64,000 nucleotides of DNA from an uncultured Pseudomonadota bacterium (GTDB lineage Bacteria; Pseudomonadota; Gammaproteobacteria; Burkholderiales; SG8-39). The DNA lies in the NCBI GenBank assembly GCA_903834835.1, contig CAILKO010000049.1, positions 185,651-249,650 on the forward strand, given 5' to 3'. The translations under genes were made by a program, and so were the position numbers. Below are positions 40,017 through 50,324 of the stretch, in pieces. Positions within the stretch are counted from its first letter, which is position 1. Every line of letters starts with the position of its first letter. The notes beneath the pieces are model-generated. The model was given only the letters and a program-made list of their open reading frames with translations, made no database searches and had not been told where the DNA came from.

Positions 40017-41897
40017 TTGAACAACATGATCAAGAGCTTGGTCATCTGGCTCGTAATAGGTATTGTGCTGATGACTGTATTCAATCAGTTCAATTCTCGC
40101 CAATCCGCGCAGGCTCCGATGGAGTATTCGCAGTTCCTTGAAGAGGTGAAATCGGGCCGGATTGCGAAGGTGACGATCGAGGGTCGTCAGCTAAAGGCAA
40201 CGACTACAGAGGGCAAGCGGGTCGTAAGTTATTCGCCAGGAGACATTTGGCTCGTTTCTGATTTGCTGAAGTCGGGCGTCAAAATCGAAGCGAAGCCAGA
40301 GGAGGAGCCTTCGCTTCTGATGAACATATTCGTCTCGTGGTTCCCGATGCTTCTCTTGATTGGGGTCTGGGTGTTTTTCATGCGTCAGATGCAGGGGGGC
40401 GGACGAGGCGGGGCGTTCAGTTTTGGGAAATCGCGTGCGCGGATGCTGGATGAATCAACGAACACGGTGACTTTCGCGGATGTGGCGGGCTGTGAAGAGG
40501 CAAAGGAAGACGTGGCGGAGTTGGTAGATTTTCTTCGTGATCCAACAAAATTCCAGAAGCTCGGTGGTCGAATACCGCGTGGCGTACTTATGGTTGGTTC
40601 GCCTGGGACCGGCAAGACATTGCTTGCGCGGGCCATCGCTGGTGAGGCGAAGGTGCCATTTTTTTCGATTTCAGGTTCGGATTTTGTTGAAATGTTTGTG
40701 GGCGTCGGCGCGGCGCGCGTACGTGATATGTTTGAACAAGCCAAGAAGCACTCCCCTTGCATTGTCTTCATTGATGAGATCGACGCGGTCGGCCGGCAGC
40801 GGGGGGCGGGTCTTGGTGGAGGGAACGATGAGCGCGAACAGACGTTGAATCAGCTTCTTGTCGAGATGGACGGGTTCGAAGCAACGATGGGGGTCATCGT
40901 CATTGCTGCGACAAACCGGCCGGATGTGCTTGATCCTGCGCTGCTGCGGCCAGGCCGATTTGACCGGCAAGTCGTTGTGCCGTTGCCTGACATAAGGGGG
41001 CGGGAGGAAATTCTTCGCGTGCACATGCGTAAGGTGCCAATGGCGCCGGATGTTCGATCGGACCTGCTGGCTCGCGGAACCCCGGGTTTCTCAGGCGCAG
41101 ATTTGGCGAATTTGGTGAACGAGGCGGCTCTATTTGCCGCGCGCGGAAACAAACGTCTCGTCGATATGGACGATTTCGAGCGCGCCAAGGACAAGATCAT
41201 CATGGGGGCTGAGCGTCGTTCCATGGTGATGCCGGAAGAGGAACGCCGGAATACGGCCTACCATGAGTCTGGTCATGCGGTGGTTGCCAAGCTGCTTCCG
41301 AAGACAGACCCGGTGCACAAGGTAACGATTATCCCGCGCGGCCGCGCTCTCGGTGTCACGATGCAGCTCCCTACGGAGGATCGCTACAGTCAGGATCGCG
41401 AAAGACTTCTGAACACGATTGCAGTGCTCTTTGGAGGGCGCATTGCGGAAGAGTTGTTCATGAACCAGATGACGACTGGTGCCGCGAATGACTTTGAGAG
41501 GGCAACGGAACTCACCCGCCGGATGGTCACCCAATGGGGAATGTCTGACGTTCTTGGTCCCATGGTCTATGGTGAGAATGAGGGAGAGATTTTCCTAGGT
41601 CGAGCGGTTACGACGCACAAGAATGTATCGGAGTCGACTATGCAAATCGTCGATACCGAGATCAGGCGGATCATAGATCAACAATATGCTCTGGCGAGAG
41701 GTCTTCTCGAACAGAATCGCAACAAGGTCGAAGCAATGACGAAGGCCCTGCTCGAGTGGGAGACTCTCGATGCGGATCAGATTCAGGACATCATGGACGG
41801 TAACCCGCCCCGCCCCCCGAAGGCGAAGCCGATTCAACCCCCCCAGGGTCCAGCCAGCGATGGGCAGCAGGGTGCCACGGCTCCGGCTGCGGGCTAG
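40017..41897 (+). CDS. ftsH: ATP-dependent zinc metalloprotease FtsH
   Basis: Membrane AAA+ protease that degrades misassembled membrane proteins and regulators such as LpxC and RpoH. Product is 626 residues. Two N-terminal membrane helices flank a periplasmic domain (about 5-25 and 100-122). Walker A GSPGTGKT is at 194-201, followed by SRH motif [19 protein letters not shown], and zinc site HESGH at 416-420. The start is TTG 40017 with AGGAG at 40004-40008; ATG 40026 is too far from the SD. The SD lies in a 12-base palindrome (40005-40016). Confidence 0.97.
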   Translation: MNNMIKSLVIWLVIGIVLMTVFNQFNSRQSAQAPMEYSQFLEEVKSGRIAKVTIEGRQLKATTTEGKRVVSYSPGDIWLVSDLLKSGVKIEAKPEEEPSLLMNIFVSWFPMLLLIGVWVFFMRQMQGGGRGGAFSFGKSRARMLDESTNTVTFADVAGCEEAKEDVAELVDFLRDPTKFQKLGGRIPRGVLMVGSPGTGKTLLARAIAGEAKVPFFSISGSDFVEMFVGVGAARVRDMFEQAKKHSPCIVFIDEIDAVGRQRGAGLGGGNDEREQTLNQLLVEMDGFEATMGVIVIAATNRPDVLDPALLRPGRFDRQVVVPLPDIRGREEILRVHMRKVPMAPDVRSDLLARGTPGFSGADLANLVNEAALFAARGNKRLVDMDDFERAKDKIIMGAERRSMVMPEEERRNTAYHESGHAVVAKLLPKTDPVHKVTIIPRGRALGVTMQLPTEDRYSQDRERLLNTIAVLFGGRIAEELFMNQMTTGAANDFERATELTRRMVTQWGMSDVLGPMVYGENEGEIFLGRAVTTHKNVSESTMQIVDTEIRRIIDQQYALARGLLEQNRNKVEAMTKALLEWETLDADQIQDIMDGNPPRPPKAKPIQPPQGPASDGQQGATAPAAG

Positions 41898-41906
41898 TAG
41901 GAGGCA

Positions 41907-42767
41907 TTGGGACTGCGAATCCAGCGACTAGCTGGTCCCATGTTCAAGTGCGGTCGATTTCGGTTCTCTCTCGATTGGCCTCTCTTGATGGGGATCGTGA
42001 ATGCAACGCCCGACTCCTTTTACGACGGCGGTCGCTATCGCACGGCTGATCTGGCTGTGGCGCACGCGCGGCGTCTTGTCGACGAAGGCGCGCAGATTGT
42101 AGATATCGGGGGTGAATCCACCCGCCCAGGAGCCCAACCGCTATCCGAGGAGGAGGAGCTTCAGCGTGTGATGCCAGTACTTGAAGCTCTGCACGACTTG
42201 GACGTACCGATTTCCATTGATACACGTCGTTCGCGAGTCATGCGGGAGGCGCTTGCTGCGGGGGCCTCCATGATCAATGATGTCGAAGCGCTGGAGACTC
42301 CTGATTCGATTCGTTCGGTCGTGGATTCCGACTGTGCAATTTGCCTAATGCACAAGAAGGGAAGTCCGGAATCGATGCAGCAGGATCCTTCTTACCAAGA
42401 TGTCGTCGCCGAAGTGAAGGCGTATCTGGCAGCGCGTGTTGGGGTTGTGCGCAGAGCCGGCATAGAACCCGCCCGCATCGTGATCGACGTGGGATTCGGG
42501 TTCGGCAAATCGGCGATGCACAATATTCGCTTGCTTCGCCGGCTTGGCGAATTCGCCTCGCTTGGGGTCCCGGTACTTGCGGGAATTTCACGAAAGGCCA
42601 CTCTTGGCCAGATTACAGGGCGCCCGGCAGATGAGCGGATGCCGGCGAGTATTGCCGCGGCGCTACTGGCGGCTCAGCACGGCGCAAAAATACTTAGAGT
42701 GCATGATGTGGCCGCGACACGCGACGCATTGATGGTTTGGCGAACGCTTGTCGAGGACGGTTTGTGA
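41907..42767 (+). CDS. folP: Dihydropteroate synthase FolP
   Basis: Condenses p-aminobenzoate with the pterin pyrophosphate; target of sulfonamides. Product is up to 286 residues. Signatures: [26 protein letters not shown] and the later GISRKATLG. The start is unclear: TTG 41907 is only two bases after AGGAGG (41899-41904), an in-frame CTG at 41913 has ideal spacing, and ATG 41940 has no SD. Its stop overlaps the glmM ATG by one base. Confidence 0.93.
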   Translation: MGLRIQRLAGPMFKCGRFRFSLDWPLLMGIVNATPDSFYDGGRYRTADLAVAHARRLVDEGAQIVDIGGESTRPGAQPLSEEEELQRVMPVLEALHDLDVPISIDTRRSRVMREALAAGASMINDVEALETPDSIRSVVDSDCAICLMHKKGSPESMQQDPSYQDVVAEVKAYLAARVGVVRRAGIEPARIVIDVGFGFGKSAMHNIRLLRRLGEFASLGVPVLAGISRKATLGQITGRPADERMPASIAAALLAAQHGAKILRVHDVAATRDALMVWRTLVEDGL

Positions 42768-44116
42768 TGAACCGGAGGTTCTTTGGAACTGACGGGGTTC
42801 GCGGGACTATCGGTCAGATTCCGATGACGCCTGATTTTGTCCTGCGCCTTGGTTATGCGGCCGGGCGGGTCCTTTCCACCCGGGCGGGAAGTAGTGGCCG
42901 GCAGACGGTGCTAATCGGCAAGGACACAAGAGTCTCGGGCTATATGCTAGAGGCCGCGCTGGAGGCCGGGTTTTCGGCGGCGGGCGTCGATGTACTACTT
43001 TGCGGCCCGTTGCCCACGCCAGGGATCGCATACCTGACGCGCGCCCTTCGGCTCACAGCAGGGGTTGTCATCAGTGCTTCGCACAACCCCTATCAGGACA
43101 ATGGAATCAAGTTTTTTTCCGGCAATGGATTTAAGTTGCCGGACGCCGTAGAACTAGAGATGGAGCGCGCGCTACAGTCGGGGTTGCAGTGTAATGAAGC
43201 GTCTGCCTTGGGGCGGGCGCGGCGCGTTTCGGACGCGACTGGTCGGTACGTGGAATTCTGCAAATCCACATTCCCGGCGAATCTTAATCTCAAGGGACTA
43301 AAGATTGTCGTGGACTGTGCACATGGTGCGGCGTATCAGGCCGCGCCCAGTGTATTTCACGAACTCGGCGCAGATGTGTCTGCAATCGGCGTCGCTCCGG
43401 ATGGATTGAATATCAATGCGGGCTTCGGGGCAACCGCGCCTGCGGCACTGGTGCAGGCGGTCCGGGACAAGGAGGCGGATCTCGGTGTAGCGCTTGACGG
43501 CGATGGAGACCGTCTAGTAATTGTTGATCGAAGCGGACGGATTTACGACGGCGATCAGATCCTGCTTGGAATCGTCAGGCAGCGCGCGGGCGTAGGGCCC
43601 GTGTCCGGCGTTGTAGGAACTGTGATGACTAACCTTGCAGTCGAGCATGCATTCCGGGATATGGGAGTTCCGTTTGTTCGCGCCAGCGTCGGAGATCGCT
43701 ACGTGGTCGAGATGATGCAGGCACGGGGCTGGAATTTCGGGGGCGAGAGTTCCGGCCACATCGTTTGTCTGGAAAAGCATACGACGGGCGATGGCATTGT
43801 GTCGGCACTCCAGGTTCTGGAGGCTGTTTGTAGAACAGGCAAAGCTTTTTCCGATCTGGTTGGCGATCTGATGATGTATCCGCAAGTGCTGGTGAACGTG
43901 CCGCTGCCCGCAGGATTCGACTGGAGTTCGAGCGAGACCATTCGCCTGGCGCGATGTGAAGCCGAGGAGGTGCTATCCGGAACTGGTCGTATGTTGCTGC
44001 GCGCGTCCGGAACGGAACCAGTGCTGAGGGTCATGGCGGAGGGCGGCGAGCGCCGTCTTGTCGAGCAGGCAGCGGAGATCGTCGCCGCTGCGGTACATCG
44101 GGCGACATCCGCTTAG
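42767..44116 (+). CDS. glmM: Phosphoglucosamine mutase GlmM
   Basis: Converts glucosamine-6-phosphate to glucosamine-1-phosphate for UDP-GlcNAc. Product is 449 residues. The phosphorylated serine is S105 in [14 protein letters not shown], the metal loop is [13 protein letters not shown], the sugar loop is GGESSGHIV and the phosphate loop [14 protein letters not shown]. Start ATG 42767 (TGATG) is coupled to folP; the conserved [13 protein letters not shown] beginning supports it. Confidence 0.97.
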   Translation: MNRRFFGTDGVRGTIGQIPMTPDFVLRLGYAAGRVLSTRAGSSGRQTVLIGKDTRVSGYMLEAALEAGFSAAGVDVLLCGPLPTPGIAYLTRALRLTAGVVISASHNPYQDNGIKFFSGNGFKLPDAVELEMERALQSGLQCNEASALGRARRVSDATGRYVEFCKSTFPANLNLKGLKIVVDCAHGAAYQAAPSVFHELGADVSAIGVAPDGLNINAGFGATAPAALVQAVRDKEADLGVALDGDGDRLVIVDRSGRIYDGDQILLGIVRQRAGVGPVSGVVGTVMTNLAVEHAFRDMGVPFVRASVGDRYVVEMMQARGWNFGGESSGHIVCLEKHTTGDGIVSALQVLEAVCRTGKAFSDLVGDLMMYPQVLVNVPLPAGFDWSSSETIRLARCEAEEVLSGTGRMLLRASGTEPVLRVMAEGGERRLVEQAAEIVAAAVHRATSA

Positions 44117-44153
44117 ATTGCCCCTTCCTGTTCCGTAGCGCAGCACTACAGCT

Positions 44154-44182
44154 TTGACCCCCTTGAGCAGGGCAGCTAGAAT
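44154..44182 (+). promoter_or_regulatory. sigma70-type promoter immediately upstream of tpiA
   Basis: TTGACC (44154-44159), 17-base spacer and TAGAAT (44177-44182), each one mismatch from consensus. The predicted transcription start is near 44189, about four bases before the tpiA ATG at 44193, implying a leaderless or nearly leaderless mRNA. Confidence 0.65.
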
Positions 44183-44192
44183 CTCCGCCCTC

Positions 44193-44963
44193 ATGCGGCC
44201 CATTAGATCTGCGCGTAGCCGGTTCGTAGCTGGAAACTGGAAAATGAATGGCAGCCACGCGAGCATAAGTGCACTGCTAGGAGCGATCGCAGGCGGAGTT
44301 CACGCGGGTACCGGTGTGACTTGCTCGGTGTTCCCACCGTTCCCGTATCTCGGACAGGTGCGGGAGCAACTTTCCGACTCCTCAATCGCATGGGGCGGCC
44401 AGGACGTCAGCGAGCACCAACCGGGTGCATTTACTGGAGAAGTTGCTGCGACAATGCTTGTGGACCTCGGGTGCCGCTACGCAATCGTCGGGCATTCTGA
44501 AAGACGTCAGTATTTCGGCGATTCCGATGCGCGGGTTGCCGCTAAGTTCCATGCGGCGCAGATGGCGGGCCTGACTCCTGTGCTGTGTGTAGGTGAGACG
44601 CTCGAAGAACATGAAGCAGGGTGTACTTTGGATGTCGTGTTCAGGCAGATTGATGCGGTATTTTCGGAAGCGCCTGTGCAAAATCTGTCGAACTCAATTG
44701 TTGCGTATGAGCCGGTGTGGGCGATCGGTACAGGTCGAAACGCGACTCCTGAGCTTGCTCAGAATGTTCATGCCGCCTTGCGAGCACACATTGCCGCGAC
44801 AAGCGCGCACGTTGCTGCGTCCATGCAAATACTATATGGGGGTAGCGTAAAGGGGGCGAACGCAGCCGACCTCTTTGCGATGCCCGACATCGATGGGGTG
44901 CTCGTGGGTGGGGCTTCCCTGAATTCTGATGAATTTCTTCGCATAGTCGACGCTGCACAATAG
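44193..44963 (+). CDS. tpiA: Triosephosphate isomerase TpiA
   Basis: Interconverts dihydroxyacetone phosphate and glyceraldehyde 3-phosphate. Product is 256 residues. Active-site segments: FVAGNWKMNG (Lys), AIVGHSERR (His), AYEPVWAIGTG (Glu) and the phosphate loop YGGSVKG. ATG 44193 is the only sensible start near GNWKMNG and has no SD upstream; a frame opening at 44154 coincides with the -35 element, so it is rejected. It lies 13 bases before secG. Confidence 0.96.
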   Translation: MRPIRSARSRFVAGNWKMNGSHASISALLGAIAGGVHAGTGVTCSVFPPFPYLGQVREQLSDSSIAWGGQDVSEHQPGAFTGEVAATMLVDLGCRYAIVGHSERRQYFGDSDARVAAKFHAAQMAGLTPVLCVGETLEEHEAGCTLDVVFRQIDAVFSEAPVQNLSNSIVAYEPVWAIGTGRNATPELAQNVHAALRAHIAATSAHVAASMQILYGGSVKGANAADLFAMPDIDGVLVGGASLNSDEFLRIVDAAQ

Positions 44964-44975
44964 GAATTTTTCTAT

Positions 44976-45374
44976 ATGACCGAACTAATGATCAACATCG
45001 TCATTGTGATCCACGTGCTTGTTGCACTCGGGATCATCGGACTAGTTCTACTTCAGCATGGCAAGGGGGCAGATATGGGGTCTGGATTTGGGAGCGGGTC
45101 ATCCGGGAGTCTCTTCGGCGCGACCGGATCTGCCAATTTCCTTTCTCGGATGACTGCAGCGCTGGCAACCGTGTTTTTCGTGACGAGCCTTGGGCTTGCG
45201 TACCTCGGAACGCACCGTTCAGTGGTGCCCGCGGGGGTAATGCAGGGGCTGAAGCAGGATACAGAGAAATCACCGCCCGAAACACCGAAGGCGGGAGCTC
45301 CGGTATCGGCAGAGAAGGACGTGCTGCCGAATACTGCCGGCTCAGCATCAAAGGCCAGAAGTGTTCCGGAATGA
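44976..45374 (+). CDS. secG: Protein-export membrane protein SecG
   Basis: Auxiliary subunit of the SecYEG translocon. Product is 132 residues with two membrane helices (about 5-22 and 55-75) joined by a Gly/Ser-rich loop (GADMGSGFGSGSSGSLFG). A longer hydrophilic C-terminal tail (about 80-132) is usual in betaproteobacteria. tpiA-secG-tRNA-Leu-nuoA is a conserved order. Confidence 0.95.
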   Translation: MTELMINIVIVIHVLVALGIIGLVLLQHGKGADMGSGFGSGSSGSLFGATGSANFLSRMTAALATVFFVTSLGLAYLGTHRSVVPAGVMQGLKQDTEKSPPETPKAGAPVSAEKDVLPNTAGSASKARSVPE

Positions 45375-45484
45375 GTTGCTACCTGATCTGTTCACAGGAG
45401 ATGAAGCGGAGATAGTGATTTCCAGAGTCCAAGTATCGTCTGCGCCTTAAATTTGAGAGATAATTAGACGCGAACAAAGATTCA

Positions 45485-45572
45485 GCCCACGTGGTGAAAT
45501 TGGTAGACACGCTAGCTTGAGGGGCTAGTGGCCTAAACAGCCGTAGCAGTTCGAGTCTGCTCGTGGGCACCA
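45485..45572 (+). tRNA. tRNA-Leu (anticodon GAG)
   Basis: An 88-base gene with a 7-base-pair acceptor stem (GCCCACG / CGTGGGC), the D-arm TGGTAGACACGCTA region, anticodon stem CTAGC/GCTAG with loop TTGAGGG (anticodon GAG), a long type II variable arm, TTCGAGTC T-loop and encoded CCA at 45570-45572. It reads CUC and CUU leucine codons. A weak promoter-like GATAAT is at 45459-45464; it may also be cotranscribed with secG. Confidence 0.97.
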
Positions 45573-45711
45573 GATAGTTCGGGCGGGCCCAGTGGTGATG
45601 TGGTCCGATCGTGAATACAAGCGGATGTTCGCTAGGACAACGCTCATGCTGGAGCGCCGTGGTCGAGGCGCGTTTTGACTGATGGATTGGCACGACAGGT
45701 GACTGGTTCCG

Positions 45712-46080
45712 ATGCTCGTTGAGTACTACCCGATTCTTCTGTTCATTGTCGTGGGCCTTTTGGTCGGTGCCGCGCCGATGGTTCTAAGTTGGATCGGTAG
45801 TCTGATTCTCGGGACGCACCGTCCTGACGACGCGAAGCTTTCTCCCTACGAGTGCGGGTTCGAGGCCTTCGACGAGGCCCGCATGAAGTTTGACGTACGC
45901 TACTACCTAGTGGCGATCCTGTTCATCCTGTTCGATCTCGAAATCGCATTCCTGTTTCCTTGGGCGGTTGCACTTAAGGAAATCGGATTTGCGGGATTCC
46001 TTGCGATGATGGTGTTCCTTGCGATTCTGGTCGTCGGGTTCATTTACGAATGGCGCAAAGGCGCGCTGGACTGGGAATAG
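45712..46080 (+). CDS. nuoA: NADH-quinone oxidoreductase subunit A
   Basis: Small membrane subunit of complex I. Product is 122 residues with three helices; the conserved [20 protein letters not shown] loop and EIAFLFPWA segment identify it. First gene of the 14-gene nuo operon. The 139 bases between the tRNA and nuoA contain no strong promoter I could identify. Confidence 0.97.
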   Translation: MLVEYYPILLFIVVGLLVGAAPMVLSWIGSLILGTHRPDDAKLSPYECGFEAFDEARMKFDVRYYLVAILFILFDLEIAFLFPWAVALKEIGFAGFLAMMVFLAILVVGFIYEWRKGALDWE

Positions 46081-46082
46081 AC

Positions 46083-46559
46083 ATGCAGGCAGACGGCCTC
46101 CTCCAGCAAGGATTCATCACGACCACGGCCGACAAGGTGATTAACTGGACCAGAACGGGATCGCTTTGGCCAATGACTTTTGGGCTCGCGTGTTGCGCTG
46201 TTGAAATGATGCACGCTGGCGCGGCGCGGTACGACCTTGACAGGTTTGGCATCGTTTTTCGTCCCAGTCCTCGCCAGTCCGATCTGATGATTGTTGCAGG
46301 AACACTCTGTAACAAAATGGCACCCGCACTCAGGAAGGTCTACGACCAGATGCCAGAACCCAGGTGGGTTCTATCAATGGGATCTTGTGCCAATGGCGGC
46401 GGTTATTATCATTACTCCTATTCGGTGGTGCGTGGATGTGACCGGATAGTCCCGGTTGACGTATATGTCCCTGGCTGTCCGCCTACGGCGGAGGCTCTTC
46501 TCTACGGACTGGTTCAACTACAGAACAAGATCAAGAGGACGAACACGATTGTGCGTTAG
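46083..46559 (+). CDS. nuoB: NADH-quinone oxidoreductase subunit B
   Basis: Carries cluster N2, the last iron-sulfur centre before quinone. Product is 158 residues from ATG 46083, two bases after the nuoA stop. Ligands C37 and C38 ([10 protein letters not shown]), C102 (SMGSCANGG) and C132 (VPGCPP) are all present. A frame opening 33 bases upstream would overlap nuoA and is not needed. Confidence 0.97.
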   Translation: MQADGLLQQGFITTTADKVINWTRTGSLWPMTFGLACCAVEMMHAGAARYDLDRFGIVFRPSPRQSDLMIVAGTLCNKMAPALRKVYDQMPEPRWVLSMGSCANGGGYYHYSYSVVRGCDRIVPVDVYVPGCPPTAEALLYGLVQLQNKIKRTNTIVR

Positions 46560-46580
46560 CGCAACGTGGACAGACGCGGA

Positions 46581-47189
46581 ATGACATTGACTTCTGAGTC
46601 GCTGCAAGCGGCAATCCGGGCATCTTTGGGCGACCGGGTGGTGGCGCTCTGCGAGCGTCTCGGTGAGGTTACCCTGGAGGTCCGTGTAGAGGACTATGCC
46701 AAGATTGCAGGATTCCTGCGCCATGACGGGGCATTGCGGTTCGAGCAACTCATCGATCTGTGCGGAGTCGACTATTCGACCTATGGTGACACTCGTCCCG
46801 TTCGGAAGAGATTCGCTGTTACGAGTCACTTGCTGTCGATCGCGCACAATTGCAGATTGAGGGTTAGAGTCTTCTGTGCCGATGACGACTTTCCTTTGGT
46901 TCCTTCGCTCATCGGGGTGTGGCCATCTGCAGATTGGTTCGAACGCGAAGCTTTTGATCTTTTCGGCATTGTGTTCGAAGGGCACCCCGACTTGAGGCGA
47001 CTGCTTACGGATTACGGATTTGTCGGACACCCGTTTCGCAAGGATTTCCCGCTTACCGGCTACGTGGAAATGCGTTACGACGTCGATCAAAAGCGTGTGA
47101 TCTACCAGCCGATAACGATAGAGTCGCGCGAGATTGTGCCGCGCGTTGTTCGCGACGAGAGTTACGGCACGACGGCGGGGCGCAAGTAA
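46581..47189 (+). CDS. nuoC: NADH-quinone oxidoreductase subunit C
   Basis: Hydrophilic 30-kDa-type subunit. Product is 202 residues from ATG 46581; an in-frame GTG at 46566 would add five residues and cannot be excluded. Signature region: [39 protein letters not shown], abbreviated here by its ends [11 protein letters not shown] and HPFRKDFPL. nuoC and nuoD are separate genes here, unlike the E. coli fusion. The stop shares one base with the nuoD ATG. Confidence 0.96.
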   Translation: MTLTSESLQAAIRASLGDRVVALCERLGEVTLEVRVEDYAKIAGFLRHDGALRFEQLIDLCGVDYSTYGDTRPVRKRFAVTSHLLSIAHNCRLRVRVFCADDDFPLVPSLIGVWPSADWFEREAFDLFGIVFEGHPDLRRLLTDYGFVGHPFRKDFPLTGYVEMRYDVDQKRVIYQPITIESREIVPRVVRDESYGTTAGRK

Positions 47190-48442
47190 TGCCGGAAATA
47201 CGAAACTACACGCTTAATTTCGGGCCTCAGCATCCTGCGGCGCACGGCGTACTCAGGCTGGTTCTTGAGCTCGATGGAGAGGTGATCCAGCGAGCGGACC
47301 CCCATATAGGACTTCTGCACAGGGCGACTGAAAAACTGGCAGAGAGCAAGACCTTCATGCAGTCGGTACCATATATGGATCGACTCGATTACGTATCGAT
47401 GATGGCTAACGAGCACGGGTATGTGCTTGCTATCGAGAAATTGCTGGGCGTGGATGTGCCCGTTCGGGCACAGTACATCCGTGTGATGTTCGACGAGATC
47501 ACGCGAATTCTGAACCATTTGCTCTGGCTCGGAGCGCACGCGCTGGATGTTGGGGCGATGACAGTGTTCCTCTATGCTTTTCGGGAGCGCGAGGACCTCA
47601 TGGATTGTTATGAGGCGGTCTCTGGTGCGCGGATGCATGCGGCCTACTATCGTCCGGGCGGCGTATATCGTGATCTGCCCGATGCAATGCCGAAGTACGA
47701 GGCGCAGATCTCGCGCAATGCGCGTGCCATGGCAGAAATGAATCAGGCTCGACACGGGTCGTTGCTCGATTTCATCGAGGACTTCACGGCACGTTTCCCG
47801 AAATGCGTGGACGACTACGAGACCCTCCTTACGGATAACAGAATCTGGAAACAGCGCACGGTGGGCATTGGTGTCGTCTCGCCAGAAAGGGCGCTCGCGC
47901 TCGGATTTACCGGACCCATGATTCGCGGATCGGGAATTGAATGGGATCTGAGGAAGAAACAGCCCTACGAGGTTTACGCTCACCTAAATTTTGATATTCC
48001 GGTCGGGCGTAATGGCGACTGCTATGACCGCTATTTAGTCAGAATCGAGGAAATGCGTCAGTCGAATAGCATTGTCCGTCAGTGCGTCGAGTGGTTGCGT
48101 TCCAACCCTGGCCCCGTGATAACTGCGAATCACAAGGTGGCACCTCCGTCGCGTGTTGACATGAAGTCGAATATGGAAGAGCTGATTCATCATTTCAAGC
48201 TTTTCACCGAGGGCATGCATGTGCCTGAAGGGGAGGCATACGCGGCCGTTGAAGCGCCGAAAGGTGAATTCGGGATCTATCTGATTTCAGATGGGGCAAA
48301 CAAGCCCTATCGGCTGAAGATTCGTGCGCCGGGCTTTGCGCACTTGGCTGCGCTCAATGAGATGTCCAGAGGCCATATGCTGGCGGACGCGGTGGCAATT
48401 ATCGGCACGCAGGATATCGTTTTCGGGGAGATTGACCGCTGA
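47189..48442 (+). CDS. nuoD: NADH-quinone oxidoreductase subunit D
   Basis: 49-kDa-type subunit that forms the quinone site with NuoB. Product is 417 residues. [15 protein letters not shown] at the N-terminus contains the quinone-site His, [10 protein letters not shown] follows, and the C-terminus ends [21 protein letters not shown], the family end (only 21 residues; key part [12 protein letters not shown]). Shares one base with nuoC and one with nuoE. Confidence 0.97.
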   Translation: MPEIRNYTLNFGPQHPAAHGVLRLVLELDGEVIQRADPHIGLLHRATEKLAESKTFMQSVPYMDRLDYVSMMANEHGYVLAIEKLLGVDVPVRAQYIRVMFDEITRILNHLLWLGAHALDVGAMTVFLYAFREREDLMDCYEAVSGARMHAAYYRPGGVYRDLPDAMPKYEAQISRNARAMAEMNQARHGSLLDFIEDFTARFPKCVDDYETLLTDNRIWKQRTVGIGVVSPERALALGFTGPMIRGSGIEWDLRKKQPYEVYAHLNFDIPVGRNGDCYDRYLVRIEEMRQSNSIVRQCVEWLRSNPGPVITANHKVAPPSRVDMKSNMEELIHHFKLFTEGMHVPEGEAYAAVEAPKGEFGIYLISDGANKPYRLKIRAPGFAHLAALNEMSRGHMLADAVAIIGTQDIVFGEIDR

Positions 48443-48963
48443 TGTCCGAGATTGCCGCAGCAACCTCCGCAGCTAGGGCCAATGCGCTTAGCGATGCCTC
48501 CCTCGCGCGCATAGACCGCGAGATTGCGAAGTATCCGCCAGAGTGGAAGCAGTCAGCCGTCATGGCGGCGTTGTCCATTGCACAGGACGAACGGGGATGG
48601 CTCTCAACCGAAACGATGGACTTTGTCGCGGGCTATCTTGGCATGGCGCCGGTCGCGGTTTACGAGGTGGCGACGTTCTACAACATGTACAACCTGAAGC
48701 CTACGGGAAAGCACAAGCTTACGATCTGCACCTGCCTGCCCTGTGGGCTGCAGGGTTCGCTTGATGCGGCAGATCACCTCCGGAATCGCCTGAAAGTAGA
48801 TTTTAACGAGACGACGCCTGATGGAAACTTCACTCTGAAGGAAGGCGAATGCATGGGCGCATGCGCGATGGCTCCTGTGATTCTCGTAAATAATAAGCGC
48901 ATGTGCGACTACATGTCGCATGAAAAGATTGACGCGCTTATCAAGGAGCTTGGCGGGGAATGA
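48442..48963 (+). CDS. nuoE: NADH-quinone oxidoreductase subunit E
   Basis: 24-kDa-type subunit with the 2Fe-2S cluster N1a. Product is 173 residues. Ligands fit C96 and C101 ([11 protein letters not shown]) and C137 and C141 ([11 protein letters not shown]). It has a thioredoxin-like fold and pairs with NuoF. It overlaps nuoF by four bases (ATGA). Confidence 0.96.
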   Translation: MSEIAAATSAARANALSDASLARIDREIAKYPPEWKQSAVMAALSIAQDERGWLSTETMDFVAGYLGMAPVAVYEVATFYNMYNLKPTGKHKLTICTCLPCGLQGSLDAADHLRNRLKVDFNETTPDGNFTLKEGECMGACAMAPVILVNNKRMCDYMSHEKIDALIKELGGE

Positions 48964-50324
48964 GCGCGATCCTCGAACGAGAGCTCCAGTACGGGCCCGA
49001 TGCTATTCTCATGCGCGGCCTGAACGGATCGAACTGGGGCCTTGAGGACTATGTGGAGCGAGGCGGATATGTGGCGCTCCGAAAGTTGATTTCGGAGAAC
49101 GTTGCGCCTGATCAGGTCATCGCCGAACTGAAGAAGTCTTCATTGCGGGGGCGCGGGGGGGCGGGATTTCCTACTGGCCTGAAGTGGTCGTTCATGCCAC
49201 GACAGTTGCCTGGCGCCAAATATGTCGTCTGCAATTCGGACGAAGGCGAGCCGGGTACGTGCAAGGACCGCGACATACTCCGCTATAACCCGCACGCGGT
49301 TATTGAGGGAATGATTATTGCCGGTTACGCCATGGGCGCAACGGCAGGCTACAACTACATTCACGGCGAGATTTGGCAGGTGTACGAGCGCTTCGAGCAA
49401 GCGCTCTTACAGGCGCGCGCGGCTGGTCTGATTGGCGAGAAAATCCTAGGGTCTGAATTTTCCTTCGAACTGTACGCCCATGCCGGGTATGGCGCATACA
49501 TCTGCGGCGAGGAAACCGCTCTTCTGGAATCCCTGGAGGGTAAAAAGGGACAACCAAGATTCAAGCCACCTTTTCCAGCAAGCTTTGGTCTTTATGGAAA
49601 GCCCACGACCATCAATAACACTGAAACCTTTGCTCAGGTGCCGTGGATATTGCGCAATGGCGGCGATGCGTTCCTTGCTCTGGGCAAGCCGAACAACGGT
49701 GGGACCAAACTGTTCTCCGTGACGGGGCATGTCGAACGACCGGGAAACTTCGAGGTCAGGCTAGGGACTCCATTTTCCAAGCTGCTGGAAATGGCGGGAG
49801 GGATGCGGGGCGGGCGCAAGCTCAAAGCGGTCATCCCCGGTGGCTCCAGCATGCCGGTGTTGCCTGCTGAGGTCATCATGGCGACCGACATGGACTATGA
49901 CTCTATCGCGAAGGCTGGGTCTATGCTGGGTTCCGGTGCCGTAATTGTGATGGATGAGACCACCTGCATGGTGCGTGCACTCGAGCGGCTTTCGTACTTC
50001 TATTTCGAGGAGTCCTGCGGGCAATGTACGCCTTGCCGGGAGGGCACAGGCTGGCTGTACCGTGTTGTCAATCGAATCGAGAGTGGGCGGGGTAGGATGG
50101 AGGATCTGGCGCTGCTGGAAAGCGTCGCGGACAATATCGCCGGCCGCACGATATGCGCGCTGGGCGATGCTGCAGCGCTTCCGGTGAAGAGCTTCCTGAA
50201 ACACTTCAGGAGCGAATTCGCATATCACATCGAGCATAAGGCCTGCCTGGTCCAAGGTGCCGGCACGGCGCCCAAATGGGGGCGCAGCGGGATGCACGCG
50301 CCGGCTGATCAGAGGGGTGGCTGA
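48960..50324 (+). CDS. nuoF: NADH-quinone oxidoreductase subunit F
   Basis: Binds NADH, FMN and cluster N3; the electron entry point of complex I. Product is 454 residues. The nucleotide/FMN loop is [15 protein letters not shown], followed by [31 protein letters not shown], and the 4Fe-4S motif [11 protein letters not shown] with a later Cys in TICALGD. The C-terminus is slightly extended ([14 protein letters not shown]). Confidence 0.97.
   Translation: MSAILERELQYGPDAILMRGLNGSNWGLEDYVERGGYVALRKLISENVAPDQVIAELKKSSLRGRGGAGFPTGLKWSFMPRQLPGAKYVVCNSDEGEPGTCKDRDILRYNPHAVIEGMIIAGYAMGATAGYNYIHGEIWQVYERFEQALLQARAAGLIGEKILGSEFSFELYAHAGYGAYICGEETALLESLEGKKGQPRFKPPFPASFGLYGKPTTINNTETFAQVPWILRNGGDAFLALGKPNNGGTKLFSVTGHVERPGNFEVRLGTPFSKLLEMAGGMRGGRKLKAVIPGGSSMPVLPAEVIMATDMDYDSIAKAGSMLGSGAVIVMDETTCMVRALERLSYFYFEESCGQCTPCREGTGWLYRVVNRIESGRGRMEDLALLESVADNIAGRTICALGDAAALPVKSFLKHFRSEFAYHIEHKACLVQGAGTAPKWGRSGMHAPADQRGG

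Noticed and set aside
45573..45711. Promoter for the nuo operon (TTGACT at 45675-45680)
   Set aside because: No -10-like hexamer occurs at the right distance; nuo may be transcribed from upstream.
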